DNA of 64,000 bases, taken from the NCBI RefSeq assembly GCF_009363435.1, contig NZ_CP045354.1, positions 4,120,501 to 4,184,500 on the forward strand, in the 5' to 3' direction. The notes beneath the pieces are model-generated. The model worked only from the letters and a program-made list of their open reading frames with translations, made no database searches and had not been told where the DNA came from. Made by a program: the position numbers and the translations under genes. Positions 35,326 to 44,969 of the stretch are shown in pieces; positions within the stretch are counted from its first letter, which is position 1; each line of letters begins with the position of its first letter. The stretch is from Labrenzia sp. THAF82 (GTDB taxonomy: Bacteria > Pseudomonadota > Alphaproteobacteria > Rhizobiales > Stappiaceae).

Positions 35326-36513
35326 ATGAAGACGCTTGAACGGTACATTATCCGCCGGACGGTCTATGCTTTCACCCTGACCATTGCGGCCATGACAGGT
35401 GTTGTCTGGGCAACGCAGGCACTGCGACAGCTCGATCTCGTCACGTCCAAAGGTCAGACCATCGTGCAGTTTATCGGCATCACCATGCTGGCTCTGCCCT
35501 TCCTGATCGTGATCGTTGCTCCCTTTGCACTCATGATTGCGCTGATCCTTGTTCTCAACGCGCTTTCCGGCGACAGCGAACTGATCGTGATCGACGCAAG
35601 CGGCGGCTCGCGCTTTCTTGTGCTCAAGCCCGTCATGATTTTTTCCGTCGTTGTTTTGGCGCTGACGGGCACGATGGCGCTTTACGTCGCACCCTTGGGC
35701 CTGGCCCAACTCAGAACGGAAATTACCCGCGTTCGCGCCGACCTAGTTGCCAACATCGTCAAACCGGGCCGTTTCATCACCGTCGAAAACGGGCTCACAT
35801 TTCACATACGAAACCGTTCGGGCAACGGTACCCTGGATGGCCTTCTCCTGCACGACACGCGCGATGAAGAAACTGCCTTCACCTACCAGGCTGAAACGGG
35901 TCAGATCGTTGAAGCGTCCGAGCGAACGCTTCTGGTGATGCAGAATGGCACTATTCAGCGGCGTCCGAAACAGGACGGTGACATATCTATCGTGCGCTTT
36001 CAGTCCTATGCGTTCGACCTTTCCAATCTTATTCCTGAAGCCGGTGAACCGGTGTTCAAGGCAAGCGAGCGCACAACGGCCAACCTGATGGTGCCTGGCC
36101 GAAACGACGCCTATGCCCTCAAAAACCCCGACAAGCTGGCCCAGGAGCTGCACGAGCGTTTCAGCCAGCCGCTCTATTGCATCGCATTCGGTCTCATTGT
36201 GTTTGCGTTCCTCGGCAAGGCACGCACAACTCGGCAAGGGCGCGGTGCGGCTGTGCTCGGTGCAATCTGCTCCTGTGTGCTGCTCAGAACGACAGGCTTC
36301 GGTGTCACGGCAATAGCCGGTGCTTCTTCCGCAGTTCTGGCGCTGCTCTATGTCGTGCCGATCACCGGGGCTGCTCTTGCCTTGATATCGATCTTCAGGG
36401 AACAGAGTTCGGCAGAACCGAAATGGCTCACCAATCTGCAGCTGAAGATCCAGGATCTGATCGATGGCCTTAGTGACCGCCTCAATGGCCGTCGGACCGG
36501 AGGCGCAGCATGA
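35326..36513 (+). CDS. lptF: LPS export ABC permease LptF
   Basis: 395 aa. Two N-terminal helices (LERYIIRRTVYAFTLTIAAM and the next), a large periplasmic domain (about residues 120-270), then four C-terminal helices, the YjgP/YjgQ layout. Works with LptG and LptB to pull LPS from the inner membrane onto the Lpt bridge. The ATG at 35326 opens the typical MKTLERYI N terminus; 27 in-frame codons before it look non-conserved. Overlaps lptG by ATGA. Confidence 0.95.
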   Translation: MKTLERYIIRRTVYAFTLTIAAMTGVVWATQALRQLDLVTSKGQTIVQFIGITMLALPFLIVIVAPFALMIALILVLNALSGDSELIVIDASGGSRFLVLKPVMIFSVVVLALTGTMALYVAPLGLAQLRTEITRVRADLVANIVKPGRFITVENGLTFHIRNRSGNGTLDGLLLHDTRDEETAFTYQAETGQIVEASERTLLVMQNGTIQRRPKQDGDISIVRFQSYAFDLSNLIPEAGEPVFKASERTTANLMVPGRNDAYALKNPDKLAQELHERFSQPLYCIAFGLIVFAFLGKARTTRQGRGAAVLGAICSCVLLRTTGFGVTAIAGASSAVLALLYVVPITGAALALISIFREQSSAEPKWLTNLQLKIQDLIDGLSDRLNGRRTGGAA

Positions 36514-37604
36514 TCCTGGGCCACACTCTTTCGCTCTATTTTTCAGGCAGATTCCTGAAGGCTATTCTTGGGCTGTTCCTGTTTGCTGCAGTTCTGATCT
36601 TCCTGTTTGACGTTTTGGAGCTGGTCCGGCGCGGCGGCGACCGGGAAGGTTTTTCCGTCCTGCGGGTTGCGCTGATTTCGCTTTTGCGAGTGCCGCTTCT
36701 GCTGGAACAAGTTATCCCCTTCACTGTGCTGTTCGGTGCGATTGCTGCCTTCGTGACTTTGAGCCGTGCACTTGAACTGGTTGTTGCCCGCGCTTCAGGT
36801 ATCAGTGTCTGGCAGTTTTCCATGCCGGCAATCGTCGTGGGAATCGTGCTCGGCATTCTTTCCATCACGGTCTACAATCCGGCGGCCGTCTGGTTTCAGC
36901 AAAAGTCCGATGAAGTCGCCACGGGCCTCTTTGGATCCGAACAAAACTTTCTTTTGCAAACCTCTTCAGACGTCTGGGTCCGCCAGGACGGACTTGACGG
37001 GGAATCAGTGCTTCTGGCCAAAAAGCTTCTTGAAGGCGGGACTTTGCTCGTAGGTGTCACGATTTTCACTTTTGACAAAGACGGCACATTCAGAGAACGG
37101 ATTGAGGCCGATGAAGCCCGTCTTGGTGATGAAATCTGGTATTTGAGCGATGCGATCGTCTACACCACCGAGCAGGATCCGCAGACTTATGGACGTTACG
37201 AAGTCAGCACCTTCCTGACTGCCACCGAAGTTCGCGAAAGCATCGGCTCGCCCGAATCAATTTCGTTCTGGAATTTGCCGCGCTTCATCGAATTGGCAAG
37301 AAATGCAGGATTACCGGCCTATCGGTACAATTTGCAGTACCAGACTCTTCTCGCCCGCCCGCTTCTTCTTGTCGCTATGATTCTGATTGCAGCCGCAGTT
37401 TCCCTTAAAGTTTCGCGGTTTGGTGGATTGGGAAGTATGATTCTGGGTGGAATCCTGTCCGGGTTCGTGCTTTACGTTCTAACCGAGCTTGCGAAAGACT
37501 TTGGAGGTGCGGGAATCGTCCCGCCCCTTCTTGCTGCGTGGGCGCCTGGAATATTTGGAGTACTTATGGGGTTGACTATTCTCTTGCATCAGGAAGATGG
37601 CTAA
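36510..37604 (+). CDS. lptG: LPS export ABC permease LptG
   Basis: 364 aa with the same YjgP/YjgQ architecture as LptF: cytoplasmic N-terminal helix, helices to about residue 115, periplasmic beta-jellyroll-like domain, then three C-terminal helices. Coupled to lptF (4-base overlap) and to lptD (8-base overlap), so inner- and outer-membrane parts of the LPS exporter are made together. Confidence 0.95.
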   Translation: MILGHTLSLYFSGRFLKAILGLFLFAAVLIFLFDVLELVRRGGDREGFSVLRVALISLLRVPLLLEQVIPFTVLFGAIAAFVTLSRALELVVARASGISVWQFSMPAIVVGIVLGILSITVYNPAAVWFQQKSDEVATGLFGSEQNFLLQTSSDVWVRQDGLDGESVLLAKKLLEGGTLLVGVTIFTFDKDGTFRERIEADEARLGDEIWYLSDAIVYTTEQDPQTYGRYEVSTFLTATEVRESIGSPESISFWNLPRFIELARNAGLPAYRYNLQYQTLLARPLLLVAMILIAAAVSLKVSRFGGLGSMILGGILSGFVLYVLTELAKDFGGAGIVPPLLAAWAPGIFGVLMGLTILLHQEDG

Positions 37605-39984
37605 AGCGATGTCTTTTGCAGCATTCCTGAACACAGAGATTTGGTCCAAGAAGGGCAACCTGCTGGCGGCGGTAAGCGCAGTCGCCATAACCGTTGCTGT
37701 CTCTTTTCCGATAACTGATACTGCCAAGGCGCAGGATCTCGTGTCCGGGCTTGCCGATGATGTGAATCCGGATGCAGATCTTCTGCTTGAATCCAGTGAG
37801 ATCACCTACGACTTCGACCGTGACCTGATCGTCGCGACAGGAAACGTTCAGGTTTATTACGACGGCAACACCGTTCAGGCACAGCAGATTGTGTTCGACC
37901 GCAAAAGTCAGCAACTGCGCGCAGCTGGCAATGTTATTTTCATCGAAGCGAACGGTACCGTTGTTCGCACTGAAGAAATGGTGTTGTCGGAAGATTTCTC
38001 AGAGGGCTTTGCCAGAGCGCTGCAGATCGACACGACCAAGCGTACGCGTTTCATTGCCGAACAGGCGCGGCGCGAAGGCAGTAACGTCACAACGATCGAT
38101 AACGGCCTCTATACGGTTTATACGAAACCAACCAACCCGCCGAACAAGCCACCTCTGTGGCGCGTGAGAGCTGAAAAGATCATCCACAACCAGCAGGAAA
38201 AGGTGATCCGGTTCGAGAACGCAGCTTTCGAGGTGTATGGCCAACCGATTGCTTATCTGCCCTACCTGTCAATGCCGGATCCGACGGTCAAGAGAAAATC
38301 GGGCTTCCTGATGCCGGAAGGTGTCATCAACGACAAGCTCGGCTACGGCGTTACGATTCCCTATTACTGGGCCCTCGCCCCGAATTATGACGTCACCACC
38401 ATTTTGACCCCTTTGACCAAACAGGGTGTCTTTGGTGACGTTGAAGCACGCTATCGGTTTTCATCGGGCCAAATCAGTGTGTCGGGTGCTGGACTTTATC
38501 AGGCGCAGCCGAACAACTTCACCACGTCTCGCGCAGACGAGCGCTGGCGTGGTGCGATCAACTCAAAGGGTTCTTTCAGTCTTGCGAAAGACTGGACCCT
38601 TGGTTGGAACCTGACCTACAAAAGCGATCGCCAGTTCTTCCAGGATTATTCCTTCACAAGCTTTAGCGGAAACGGCGACACCTCGGAGATCTATCTGGAA
38701 GGCAGAACAGACAGCAATGCGCTGACCGTCAGGGGCTATGCCTACCAAATCTCCCAGGAGGACTACACCGACAGTCAGTTTAATGCGAACGGCTTCTCTC
38801 CTGTCGGCAGTTCGCTTCAGGACAAGCAACCGCTGGTTCTTCCGGTGATCGATTATGATTATGTGTTCGCCGATCCAATCCTTGCCGGCGAACTGGCGTT
38901 AACGGCGAACTTCACGTCGCTGACACGCGATGAGACCGATGCGTTCTCGGTGGACGGCGGCACAACGCCCAAGTTCCGCGGCGTTGACGGAACTTTTTCG
39001 CGTCTTTCCTTAAAAGGAAACTGGCGCAAGACGTTTATCGACCCCCTCGGGCAGACCTTTACGCCATTTGCCTATATGCGCGGCGACCTGTTCTTCCTTG
39101 CTTCGCCTGATTCAGATGTGACGGCGTTGAGCGGCGAGAGTTTTGTCGGTCGTGCCATGCCTGCGGTCGGCATGGAATACCGATATCCATTTGTCGCAAC
39201 CTTTAACGGCGGCAATCAGATACTTGAGCCGGTTGCCCAAATCGTCGCGCGCCCGAATGAACAGCGGATCGGAGAATTGCCGAACGATGATGCTCAAAGC
39301 ATCGTCTTCGACACCACAACTCTTTTCGACTACGATAAATTCTCTGGCTTCGACCGTGCTGAAGGCGGTACGCGCGTGAATGTTGGCCTGAATTACAAAC
39401 TGCAGCTTGATAGCGGCTACTACGTCAGCGGTCTCTTCGGCCGGTCCTATCACATTGCCGGCGAAAACTCTTACGCGACACCTGACATCCTTGGCGCTAC
39501 GCAGGATTCCGGCCTTGAGACAGACCTGTCCGACTATGTCGGCAGTCTTTATATCGATACACGCTATGGCGTGAAGGTCGGTGCCCAGGCTCGGCTCGAC
39601 AAGGAAGACCTGACCATCAACCGCATGCAGGCTCAGGCAAGCGCGATCTATGGTCCCGTCGTTTCGTCTCTGGCCTATGCCTTCCTGAACGCACAACCCG
39701 ACATCGGAATCGACGATCCTCGAGAGGAATTGCTTGGTTCGGCCAGCTTGCGCCTTGAGGAAAACTGGCGCGTTTTCGGCTCCATGCGCTATGATCTTCA
39801 GAACAGCAATATCGTTCAGGATGGATTCGGCATTGGCTATGACGATGAAGGGTTCTCCTTCTCGGTTTCCTACGCTGAAGACCGCAGCCGGAATGATGGC
39901 GATGAAGTGAACAGAACACTTTATTTCCGGATTGGGTTGAGAACCATCGGCAATACACAAGTATCAAGCGGTGCTCTTAACTGA
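37597..39984 (+). CDS. lptD: LPS-assembly protein LptD (outer-membrane translocon)
   Basis: 795 aa. A signal peptide ends near TAKAQ. The N-terminal OstA/LptA-like jellyroll (about residues 65-130) contains ATGNVQVYY and QQLRAAGNVIF. The C-terminal beta-barrel of 16 or more strands starts near residue 220 with the typical YLPYLSMPDPTVKRKSGFL entry. It inserts LPS in the outer leaflet with LptE, which is not in this window. Start ATG 37597 or 37609: the first is almost touching AGGA, the second is 12 nt away. Confidence 0.95.
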   Translation: MAKAMSFAAFLNTEIWSKKGNLLAAVSAVAITVAVSFPITDTAKAQDLVSGLADDVNPDADLLLESSEITYDFDRDLIVATGNVQVYYDGNTVQAQQIVFDRKSQQLRAAGNVIFIEANGTVVRTEEMVLSEDFSEGFARALQIDTTKRTRFIAEQARREGSNVTTIDNGLYTVYTKPTNPPNKPPLWRVRAEKIIHNQQEKVIRFENAAFEVYGQPIAYLPYLSMPDPTVKRKSGFLMPEGVINDKLGYGVTIPYYWALAPNYDVTTILTPLTKQGVFGDVEARYRFSSGQISVSGAGLYQAQPNNFTTSRADERWRGAINSKGSFSLAKDWTLGWNLTYKSDRQFFQDYSFTSFSGNGDTSEIYLEGRTDSNALTVRGYAYQISQEDYTDSQFNANGFSPVGSSLQDKQPLVLPVIDYDYVFADPILAGELALTANFTSLTRDETDAFSVDGGTTPKFRGVDGTFSRLSLKGNWRKTFIDPLGQTFTPFAYMRGDLFFLASPDSDVTALSGESFVGRAMPAVGMEYRYPFVATFNGGNQILEPVAQIVARPNEQRIGELPNDDAQSIVFDTTTLFDYDKFSGFDRAEGGTRVNVGLNYKLQLDSGYYVSGLFGRSYHIAGENSYATPDILGATQDSGLETDLSDYVGSLYIDTRYGVKVGAQARLDKEDLTINRMQAQASAIYGPVVSSLAYAFLNAQPDIGIDDPREELLGSASLRLEENWRVFGSMRYDLQNSNIVQDGFGIGYDDEGFSFSVSYAEDRSRNDGDEVNRTLYFRIGLRTIGNTQVSSGALN

Positions 39985-40091
39985 TACACGTTTCGCGCTA
40001 GAAACGGTTGGGTTTTGACCATCACAAATGCGTTGGGTCATCTTACCGCCACGAATTTTGACCACATTTGCTGAAATTTTGAAATTAAAGT

Positions 40092-40112
40092 CATGATGTG
40101 CGAAACATCATG
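40092..40112. repeat. Inverted repeat in the lptD-surA gap
   Basis: CATGATGT and ACATCATG flank GCGAA. No T-run. In RNA it would be an 8-bp hairpin before surA; as DNA it could be a regulator site. Confidence 0.4.
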
Positions 40113-40204
40113 GCACTAGAAAACAAAGCGATAGGCGGTTTGTTGAAATCGTCGAAATGCTTAAAACTTCGGTTTGGCCAAAGGCCAGCACGGATGGTTC
40201 ATCA

Positions 40205-41125
40205 ATGCGACTTCGTCTTGCCCCAATTTTCCTCAGTCTAGGTCTGATCCTGGCAACGCCGTTGGCGATGCCAGCACATGCAGCTATCAAGGTGATCGTC
40301 AACGACGTTCCGATTACCGACTACGACATTACGCAGCGTGCGCGCCTGATTACGCTCACACAGCGGAAATCGGCTTCTGTCGCTAAGCGTCAGGCCGCAG
40401 AAGAGCTCGTAGACGATCAAGTCAAGCTGGCAGAAGCAGATCGTGTCGGCATCGAAGTCTCGCAAAGCGAAGTCGACGGTGCATTCAACAACATCGCTCG
40501 CGGTGTCAAAATGACACCATCAAAGCTGTCTTCGGCCCTGCGTCAGGGTGGTGTTCAACCCGACACACTGAAAAAACGCCTGAAGGCACAATTGGCCTGG
40601 AATCAGCTGTTGCGGCGTAAATTCAGTGGACGTGTTGAAGTCGATGAATCTGACATTATCGCAGCACTCCAGAAAACCGATGAGGAAGAGCGCAGGACGT
40701 CTGTCGAATATGATCTCAAGCGCGTCATCGTTGTCGTTCCGAAGAGCTCTTCTGGTGGATTTAAATCCAAACGCAAACGCGAAAGCAATCAGATCCGCGC
40801 CTCCTTCGACGGCTGCGACAATGCCGGCGCCCTGCTCGGGAAATACAGCGAAGTCGTTGTGCAACCCATTGGCCGCAGGTTGGAAACAGAATTGCCGGAA
40901 GGTCTCAAGGATGAAATATCGGCTCTGAAACCGGGCAAATTGACGAAACCGTCGAACTCGCCTGTTGGCTACGAAATGATTGCGGTCTGCGGGAAACGGG
41001 AAATAGCTTCTGACATTGCAGTCAGAACCAAACTCGAAAACGAAATCCGCAGCGAAGAAAGCCAACGTCAGTCCCGTCGGTATCTGCTTGAAGTCCGCCG
41101 CCGCGCCACAATCATTTATCGTTGA
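40205..41125 (+). CDS. surA: SurA-like periplasmic chaperone/peptidyl-prolyl isomerase
   Basis: 306 aa from the ATG at 40205, which begins a clean signal peptide (MRLRLAPIFLSLGLI...PAHA-AIK). An in-frame ATG at 40157 would give a long 17-residue pre-leader. The SurA N-terminal domain follows (VNDVPITDYDITQRARL, EELVDDQVKLAEA). The central parvulin region (about residues 150-250) is shorter and more divergent than in E. coli, which usually has two. It likely chaperones outer-membrane proteins such as LptD, the gene just upstream. Confidence 0.85.
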   Translation: MRLRLAPIFLSLGLILATPLAMPAHAAIKVIVNDVPITDYDITQRARLITLTQRKSASVAKRQAAEELVDDQVKLAEADRVGIEVSQSEVDGAFNNIARGVKMTPSKLSSALRQGGVQPDTLKKRLKAQLAWNQLLRRKFSGRVEVDESDIIAALQKTDEEERRTSVEYDLKRVIVVVPKSSSGGFKSKRKRESNQIRASFDGCDNAGALLGKYSEVVVQPIGRRLETELPEGLKDEISALKPGKLTKPSNSPVGYEMIAVCGKREIASDIAVRTKLENEIRSEESQRQSRRYLLEVRRRATIIYR

Positions 41126-41131
41126 TCTGAC

Positions 41132-42151
41132 ATGAAACCCACGCCTTTACCGCTTGCGGTCAGCATGGGTGAACCTGCTGGCATCGGCCCGGATTTGGTC
41201 CTGCTTGCCTGGAAAAACCGGAAGTCGCTCCAGCTGCCACCATTCTACATTCGTGGTGATCGCACCCTTTTTGAGAGCCGCGCGGCGCGACTGGGTCTGA
41301 ATGTGCGCATGGCTGATATCAGTCCTGAAGAGGCTGTACAGGTTTTCACCAAGTCTCTTCCAATCGTGCAGACGGGTCCAGCAATTGAAGACAAGCCAGG
41401 TGAAGAGCAGGAAGCAGCCGCACGCTCGGTTGTGATGTCAATCGAGAACTGCGTGGAAGACATTGCCAACGGTTTGGCAGCAGCAATTGTTACCAACCCG
41501 ATCAACAAGGCAGCGCTCTATAAAACCGGCTTCAGCTTTCCAGGACACACCGAATTTCTCGGGGACCTGGCGAAGAAACACTGGCCGGACCAACATGCAA
41601 ATCCAGTGATGATGATTGCCGGACCGGAACTCATGGTGGTCCCAGTCACCATTCATATCCCGTTGAAAGACGTTCCGGACACGCTCGAAACCGACTTGAT
41701 CATCGAAACTGCGCGCATTACCGCTGACGACCTCAAAACCAGATTTGGCTATTCAGATCCGCGCTTGGCGGTTTGCGGTCTTAATCCACATGCAGGCGAA
41801 AATGCGACAATGGGAACTGAGGACCGCGACGTCGTCGAACCGGCAATTAAAAAACTGGTCGAGATGGGCATCACCGCCACTGGGCCCCATTCAGCGGACA
41901 CCCTGTTTCACGCGGCAGCGCGCAAGACCTATGACTGTGTCCTGGGCATGTATCACGATCAGGTTCTGGTGCCCGCCAAAACAATTGGCTTTGATGACAG
42001 CGTCAATATCACGCTTGGACTGCCTTTTGTTCGTACCTCTCCGGACCACGGCACTGCCTACAGCCTTGCCGGCACAGGTTCGGTTCGGATCGACAGCTTT
42101 GCGGCCTCGCTGCGCATGGCATCGGTGCTTGCCAATCCAGAACGCCTCTAA
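41132..42151 (+). CDS. pdxA: 4-hydroxythreonine-4-phosphate dehydrogenase
   Basis: 339 aa. NAD-dependent step of the DXP-dependent pyridoxal-phosphate pathway. Motifs: SMGEPAGIGPDL at the N terminus, PGHTEFL, GLNPHAGENATMG and LGMYHDQVLVPAK with the metal and substrate His residues. Starts 6 nt after surA, so it is part of the surA-pdxA-rsmA run common in proteobacteria. Confidence 0.97.
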   Translation: MKPTPLPLAVSMGEPAGIGPDLVLLAWKNRKSLQLPPFYIRGDRTLFESRAARLGLNVRMADISPEEAVQVFTKSLPIVQTGPAIEDKPGEEQEAAARSVVMSIENCVEDIANGLAAAIVTNPINKAALYKTGFSFPGHTEFLGDLAKKHWPDQHANPVMMIAGPELMVVPVTIHIPLKDVPDTLETDLIIETARITADDLKTRFGYSDPRLAVCGLNPHAGENATMGTEDRDVVEPAIKKLVEMGITATGPHSADTLFHAAARKTYDCVLGMYHDQVLVPAKTIGFDDSVNITLGLPFVRTSPDHGTAYSLAGTGSVRIDSFAASLRMASVLANPERL

Positions 42152-42168
42152 ATCGCTGACAGGATCTG

Positions 42169-43023
42169 ATGGCTCAAATCGACGACCTGCCGCCGCTTCG
42201 CGAAGTGATCGCTAATCACGGTCTCAATGCCAAAAAGTCATTGGGTCAGAACTTTTTGCTCGACCTCAACCTGACATCGCGAATTGCACGCTCTGCAGGA
42301 AGCCTCGAGGACTGCACGGTCCTTGAGATTGGACCCGGCCCAGGCGGACTGACACGAGCTCTGCTTGCATCAGGCGCAAAAAAGGTTGTTGCAATCGAAA
42401 AAGACAGCCGTTGTCTGCCTGCCCTCGCGCAGATAGCCGATCATTATCCCGGACGACTTGAAGTGATAGAAGGTGACGCACTTCAGATAGACCCGGTTTC
42501 AATAACTGGTGACGACAAAGTCCGCATTGCGGCCAATCTTCCCTATAACGTTGGTACCCAGCTTCTGATCAACTGGATTACCACTGAGACCTGGCCACCC
42601 TTCTGGTCTTCACTTACCTTGATGTTTCAAAAGGAAGTGGGAGAACGGATTGCCGCCGTACCCGGATCCAAGGCATATGGCCGCCTTGGTGTATTGGCTG
42701 GATGGCGCTGCAAAGGCGGTATCCTCTTTGACATCAGCCCCAAAGCTTTTACACCTCCGCCAAAGGTGACGTCGGCTGTTGTGCATCTCACACCAAACAA
42801 TAAACCTCTTCCCTGCGATCTGAAATCTCTGGAGAGAGTAACGGCCGCTGCATTCGGACAGAGACGTAAAATGCTGCGTGCTAGCCTTAAGTCCCTTGCA
42901 CCAAACACTGAGAGCCTTATCGAAGACGCTGGTTTAAGGCCAACAGCCCGGGCCGAAGAAATCGACATTGAAGGTTTTGTTGCACTCAGCAATGTCTTTA
43001 GGGACGCCGCCACTTCCGTATGA
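42169..43023 (+). CDS. rsmA: 16S rRNA (adenine1518/1519-N6)-dimethyltransferase
   Basis: 284 aa. KsgA-type: [11 protein letters not shown] at the N terminus, SAM-binding [12 protein letters not shown], and the catalytic NLPY tetrad in [12 protein letters not shown]. Dimethylates two adenines at the 3' end of 16S rRNA during 30S maturation. AGGA 4 nt before the ATG. The last bases overlap the tail of a minus-strand DUF1127-like gene. Confidence 0.97.
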   Translation: MAQIDDLPPLREVIANHGLNAKKSLGQNFLLDLNLTSRIARSAGSLEDCTVLEIGPGPGGLTRALLASGAKKVVAIEKDSRCLPALAQIADHYPGRLEVIEGDALQIDPVSITGDDKVRIAANLPYNVGTQLLINWITTETWPPFWSSLTLMFQKEVGERIAAVPGSKAYGRLGVLAGWRCKGGILFDISPKAFTPPPKVTSAVVHLTPNNKPLPCDLKSLERVTAAAFGQRRKMLRASLKSLAPNTESLIEDAGLRPTARAEEIDIEGFVALSNVFRDAATSV

Positions 43024-43234
43024 GCCAGCCAGCCGACCTGGAAATTGGAGAGCGCTCAACTGGCTGCAATTGAGAGCCGCATTCAAGCCTCTTTCTGAAC
43101 GTTTCAGGGTCGTTCAGGCCAATATCTTTTTGCAAATGGGCCGACAGACCATTCCCAAATCTGTGCAGCGCATACGAGGCGCGAAGTTGCCTGGGTTGCC
43201 GGTGTCCAAGCGATGCGAGCCAAGTGTAAAGCAT
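42998..43234 (-). CDS. Small DUF1127-like protein
   Basis: 78 aa. The ATG at 43234 has GGAGG 6 nt upstream. The segment [24 protein letters not shown] matches the DUF1127 layout in pieces (helical arm, then the D-I-G-L core at residues 37-40). The protein is basic overall. Alphaproteobacterial DUF1127 proteins are small and often bind RNA or affect stress physiology. Divergent from a LysR gene across an inverted repeat, and its stop lies 26 bases inside rsmA. Family assignment tentative. Confidence 0.5.
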   Translation of the reverse strand: MLYTWLASLGHRQPRQLRASYALHRFGNGLSAHLQKDIGLNDPETFRKRLECGSQLQPVERSPISRSAGWLIRKWRRP

Positions 43235-43287
43235 GAGTGGCCTCCATTGCGACAATGGCAAAGTGTCAGACAATGAGGCCAATGTAA

Positions 43288-43315
43288 TTGAATGATATTG
43301 CATGCTATCATTCAA
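43288..43315. promoter_or_regulatory. LysR-type operator candidate, perfect inverted repeat
   Basis: TTGAATGATA and TATCATTCAA flank 8 bases, with ten perfect bases per arm. It ends two bases before the LysR start codon and lies about 55 bases upstream of the divergent small gene. LysR regulators commonly bind such dyads between themselves and a divergent target. Confidence 0.65.
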
Positions 43316-43317
43316 AT

Positions 43318-44241
43318 ATGAATGACTTCGATTTCGACTGGGATACCATTCGTGTATTTCTGGCAGTTGCTGAGAACGAGAGCCTCAGCCGTGCAGCGGA
43401 AACGCTTGCGTTATCGCAACCAACCGTTGGACGGCACATTGCACGACTGGAAGATCGGCTCGGAGTGCAACTGTTTGACAGACGGCAAACAGGTTATGTG
43501 CTGACAGAAGGCGGAATGCGGCTCGTCAAGGTTGCCAGGTCCATGGCGCGGGGCGCTGCTGACTTCCAAAGAGCTGTGGATTTTGAAAAGGCTGGAAGTG
43601 TTGAGCAAGTTTGCCGGATCACTCTGGGAGAATGGGGTCAACACTTTCTGTCACATCATGTTCCAGTGCTCGTCGACGGCCTTGGAAATGTCCGCATCGA
43701 ACTTTATGCAGATGACACCTTTTGGGATCTCAGTCGAAACTCTGCAGACATCGCGGTCGGAAACCAGGCCCCTACCCAATCTCATCTGATTGCGCAAAAG
43801 CTGGGTGAGCGCGGCTTTTATGTCTACGCATCTTCCGACTATCTCAAAAAGCACGCAGATGCCTACGACCCTACATCCTGGTCAACTCAGATCTGGGCCG
43901 GATACTGCGGAGCAAGAGCCAAGCTGCGTTCTTCCCAATTGCTGGCTGGCATATTGGATGGATCGCCCTGCAGATATGCCGTCAACAATTCTCGAGCCTT
44001 ATTGGATATTCTGCGAACAGGTGAAGCGATGGGGATCTTGCCGGACTGGATTGGCGAACATGAAGACTTACGACGCTTGAACCGAGAGCCACTCGCGCTT
44101 GGAAACTCCTGGATGAGCTTCCATGAAAGATTGCGGCTACACCCCGATCTTGCCAAAGTCAAAGACCGGATCGCAGCTCTGTATCGACAACGATATGCCG
44201 AAACCTCTCAAAGCCTTGAGACATCCCATGAACCAGAATGA
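43318..44241 (+). CDS. LysR-family transcriptional regulator
   Basis: 307 aa. The N-terminal winged HTH is typical (DWDTIRVFLAVAENESLSRA, then LSQPTVGRHIARLE). The C-terminal periplasmic-binding-like effector domain runs from about residue 90. No ribosome site precedes the ATG at 43318 because the inverted repeat abuts it, so initiation may be leaderless or non-SD. Effector unknown; the divergent small gene is the likeliest target besides itself. Confidence 0.9.
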   Translation: MNDFDFDWDTIRVFLAVAENESLSRAAETLALSQPTVGRHIARLEDRLGVQLFDRRQTGYVLTEGGMRLVKVARSMARGAADFQRAVDFEKAGSVEQVCRITLGEWGQHFLSHHVPVLVDGLGNVRIELYADDTFWDLSRNSADIAVGNQAPTQSHLIAQKLGERGFYVYASSDYLKKHADAYDPTSWSTQIWAGYCGARAKLRSSQLLAGILDGSPCRYAVNNSRALLDILRTGEAMGILPDWIGEHEDLRRLNREPLALGNSWMSFHERLRLHPDLAKVKDRIAALYRQRYAETSQSLETSHEPE

Positions 44242-44253
44242 TAGAGAGACGCT

Positions 44254-44964
44254 TCAGGCTTTGTTTTCGCCGAGTTCCGTCTCCAGATCATCGACCATGC
44301 CTTGAATGAGCGGGCCGATTTTGGGCGACCGGAACTGCTTCAGTCGTTCTGCTTTCAAGATGGCGCGGACATTCTCATAGGCGCGCTCCAGATCGTCGTT
44401 GACAACCACATAGTCGTATTTCGACCAGTGGCGCATTTCTCCGACCGCTGTTTTCATGCGTTTAGCGATAATCTCGTCAGAATCTTCTGCACGCCGTTTC
44501 AATCGCGACTTCATCTCGGCAATCGACGGCGGCAGAATGAAAACTGAAACGACATCGTTGCGCATTTTGTCGAACAGCTGAAATGTTCCCTGAATATCGA
44601 TATCGAAGAGAATGTCGCGCCCGTTCTCAATCGCGTTTTCAACCGGTCCTCTTGGCGTGGCGTAGTGGTTCCCGTGTACCTCGGCCCATTCCAGCAGCTC
44701 ATCGGAATCACGCATTTGCTCAAAACGCTTGCCGTCCAGAAAGTGGTAGTGAACACCGTCAACTTCGCTTGAACGCCGCGCACGCGTCGTTACGGAGATC
44801 GACAGGGCAAGATTATCCTCTTTCTCCAAAAGCAGGCGGGCAATCGTCGATTTGCCAGCGCCGGAAGGAGACGACAAAACAAGCATCAGGCCCCGGCGCT
44901 GTTGCTCCGCCTGTTCAGCACTGACGGTGGTCCCGCTGGTTGTACCAACAGCTGCGTCGGTCAT
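44254..44964 (-). CDS. gmk: Guanylate kinase
   Basis: 236 aa. P-loop LSSPSGAGKST at about residue 30, then the GMP-binding S-V-T-T-R-x-x-R region and FDIDIQG. Converts GMP to GDP. The N-terminal 25 residues are a non-conserved extension. The ATG at 44964 has GGAG 8 nt upstream; an alternative GTG at 44973 overlaps the yicC stop (GTGA). Last gene of the fab-mltG-yicC block. Confidence 0.95.
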   Translation of the reverse strand: MTDAAVGTTSGTTVSAEQAEQQRRGLMLVLSSPSGAGKSTIARLLLEKEDNLALSISVTTRARRSSEVDGVHYHFLDGKRFEQMRDSDELLEWAEVHGNHYATPRGPVENAIENGRDILFDIDIQGTFQLFDKMRNDVVSVFILPPSIAEMKSRLKRRAEDSDEIIAKRMKTAVGEMRHWSKYDYVVVNDDLERAYENVRAILKAERLKQFRSPKIGPLIQGMVDDLETELGENKA

Positions 44965-44969
44965 TTGGC

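Noticed and set aside
39112..39960. A 282-codon frame antisense to the lptD barrel
   Set aside because: Mirror of the barrel codons, no start signal and no family resemblance.
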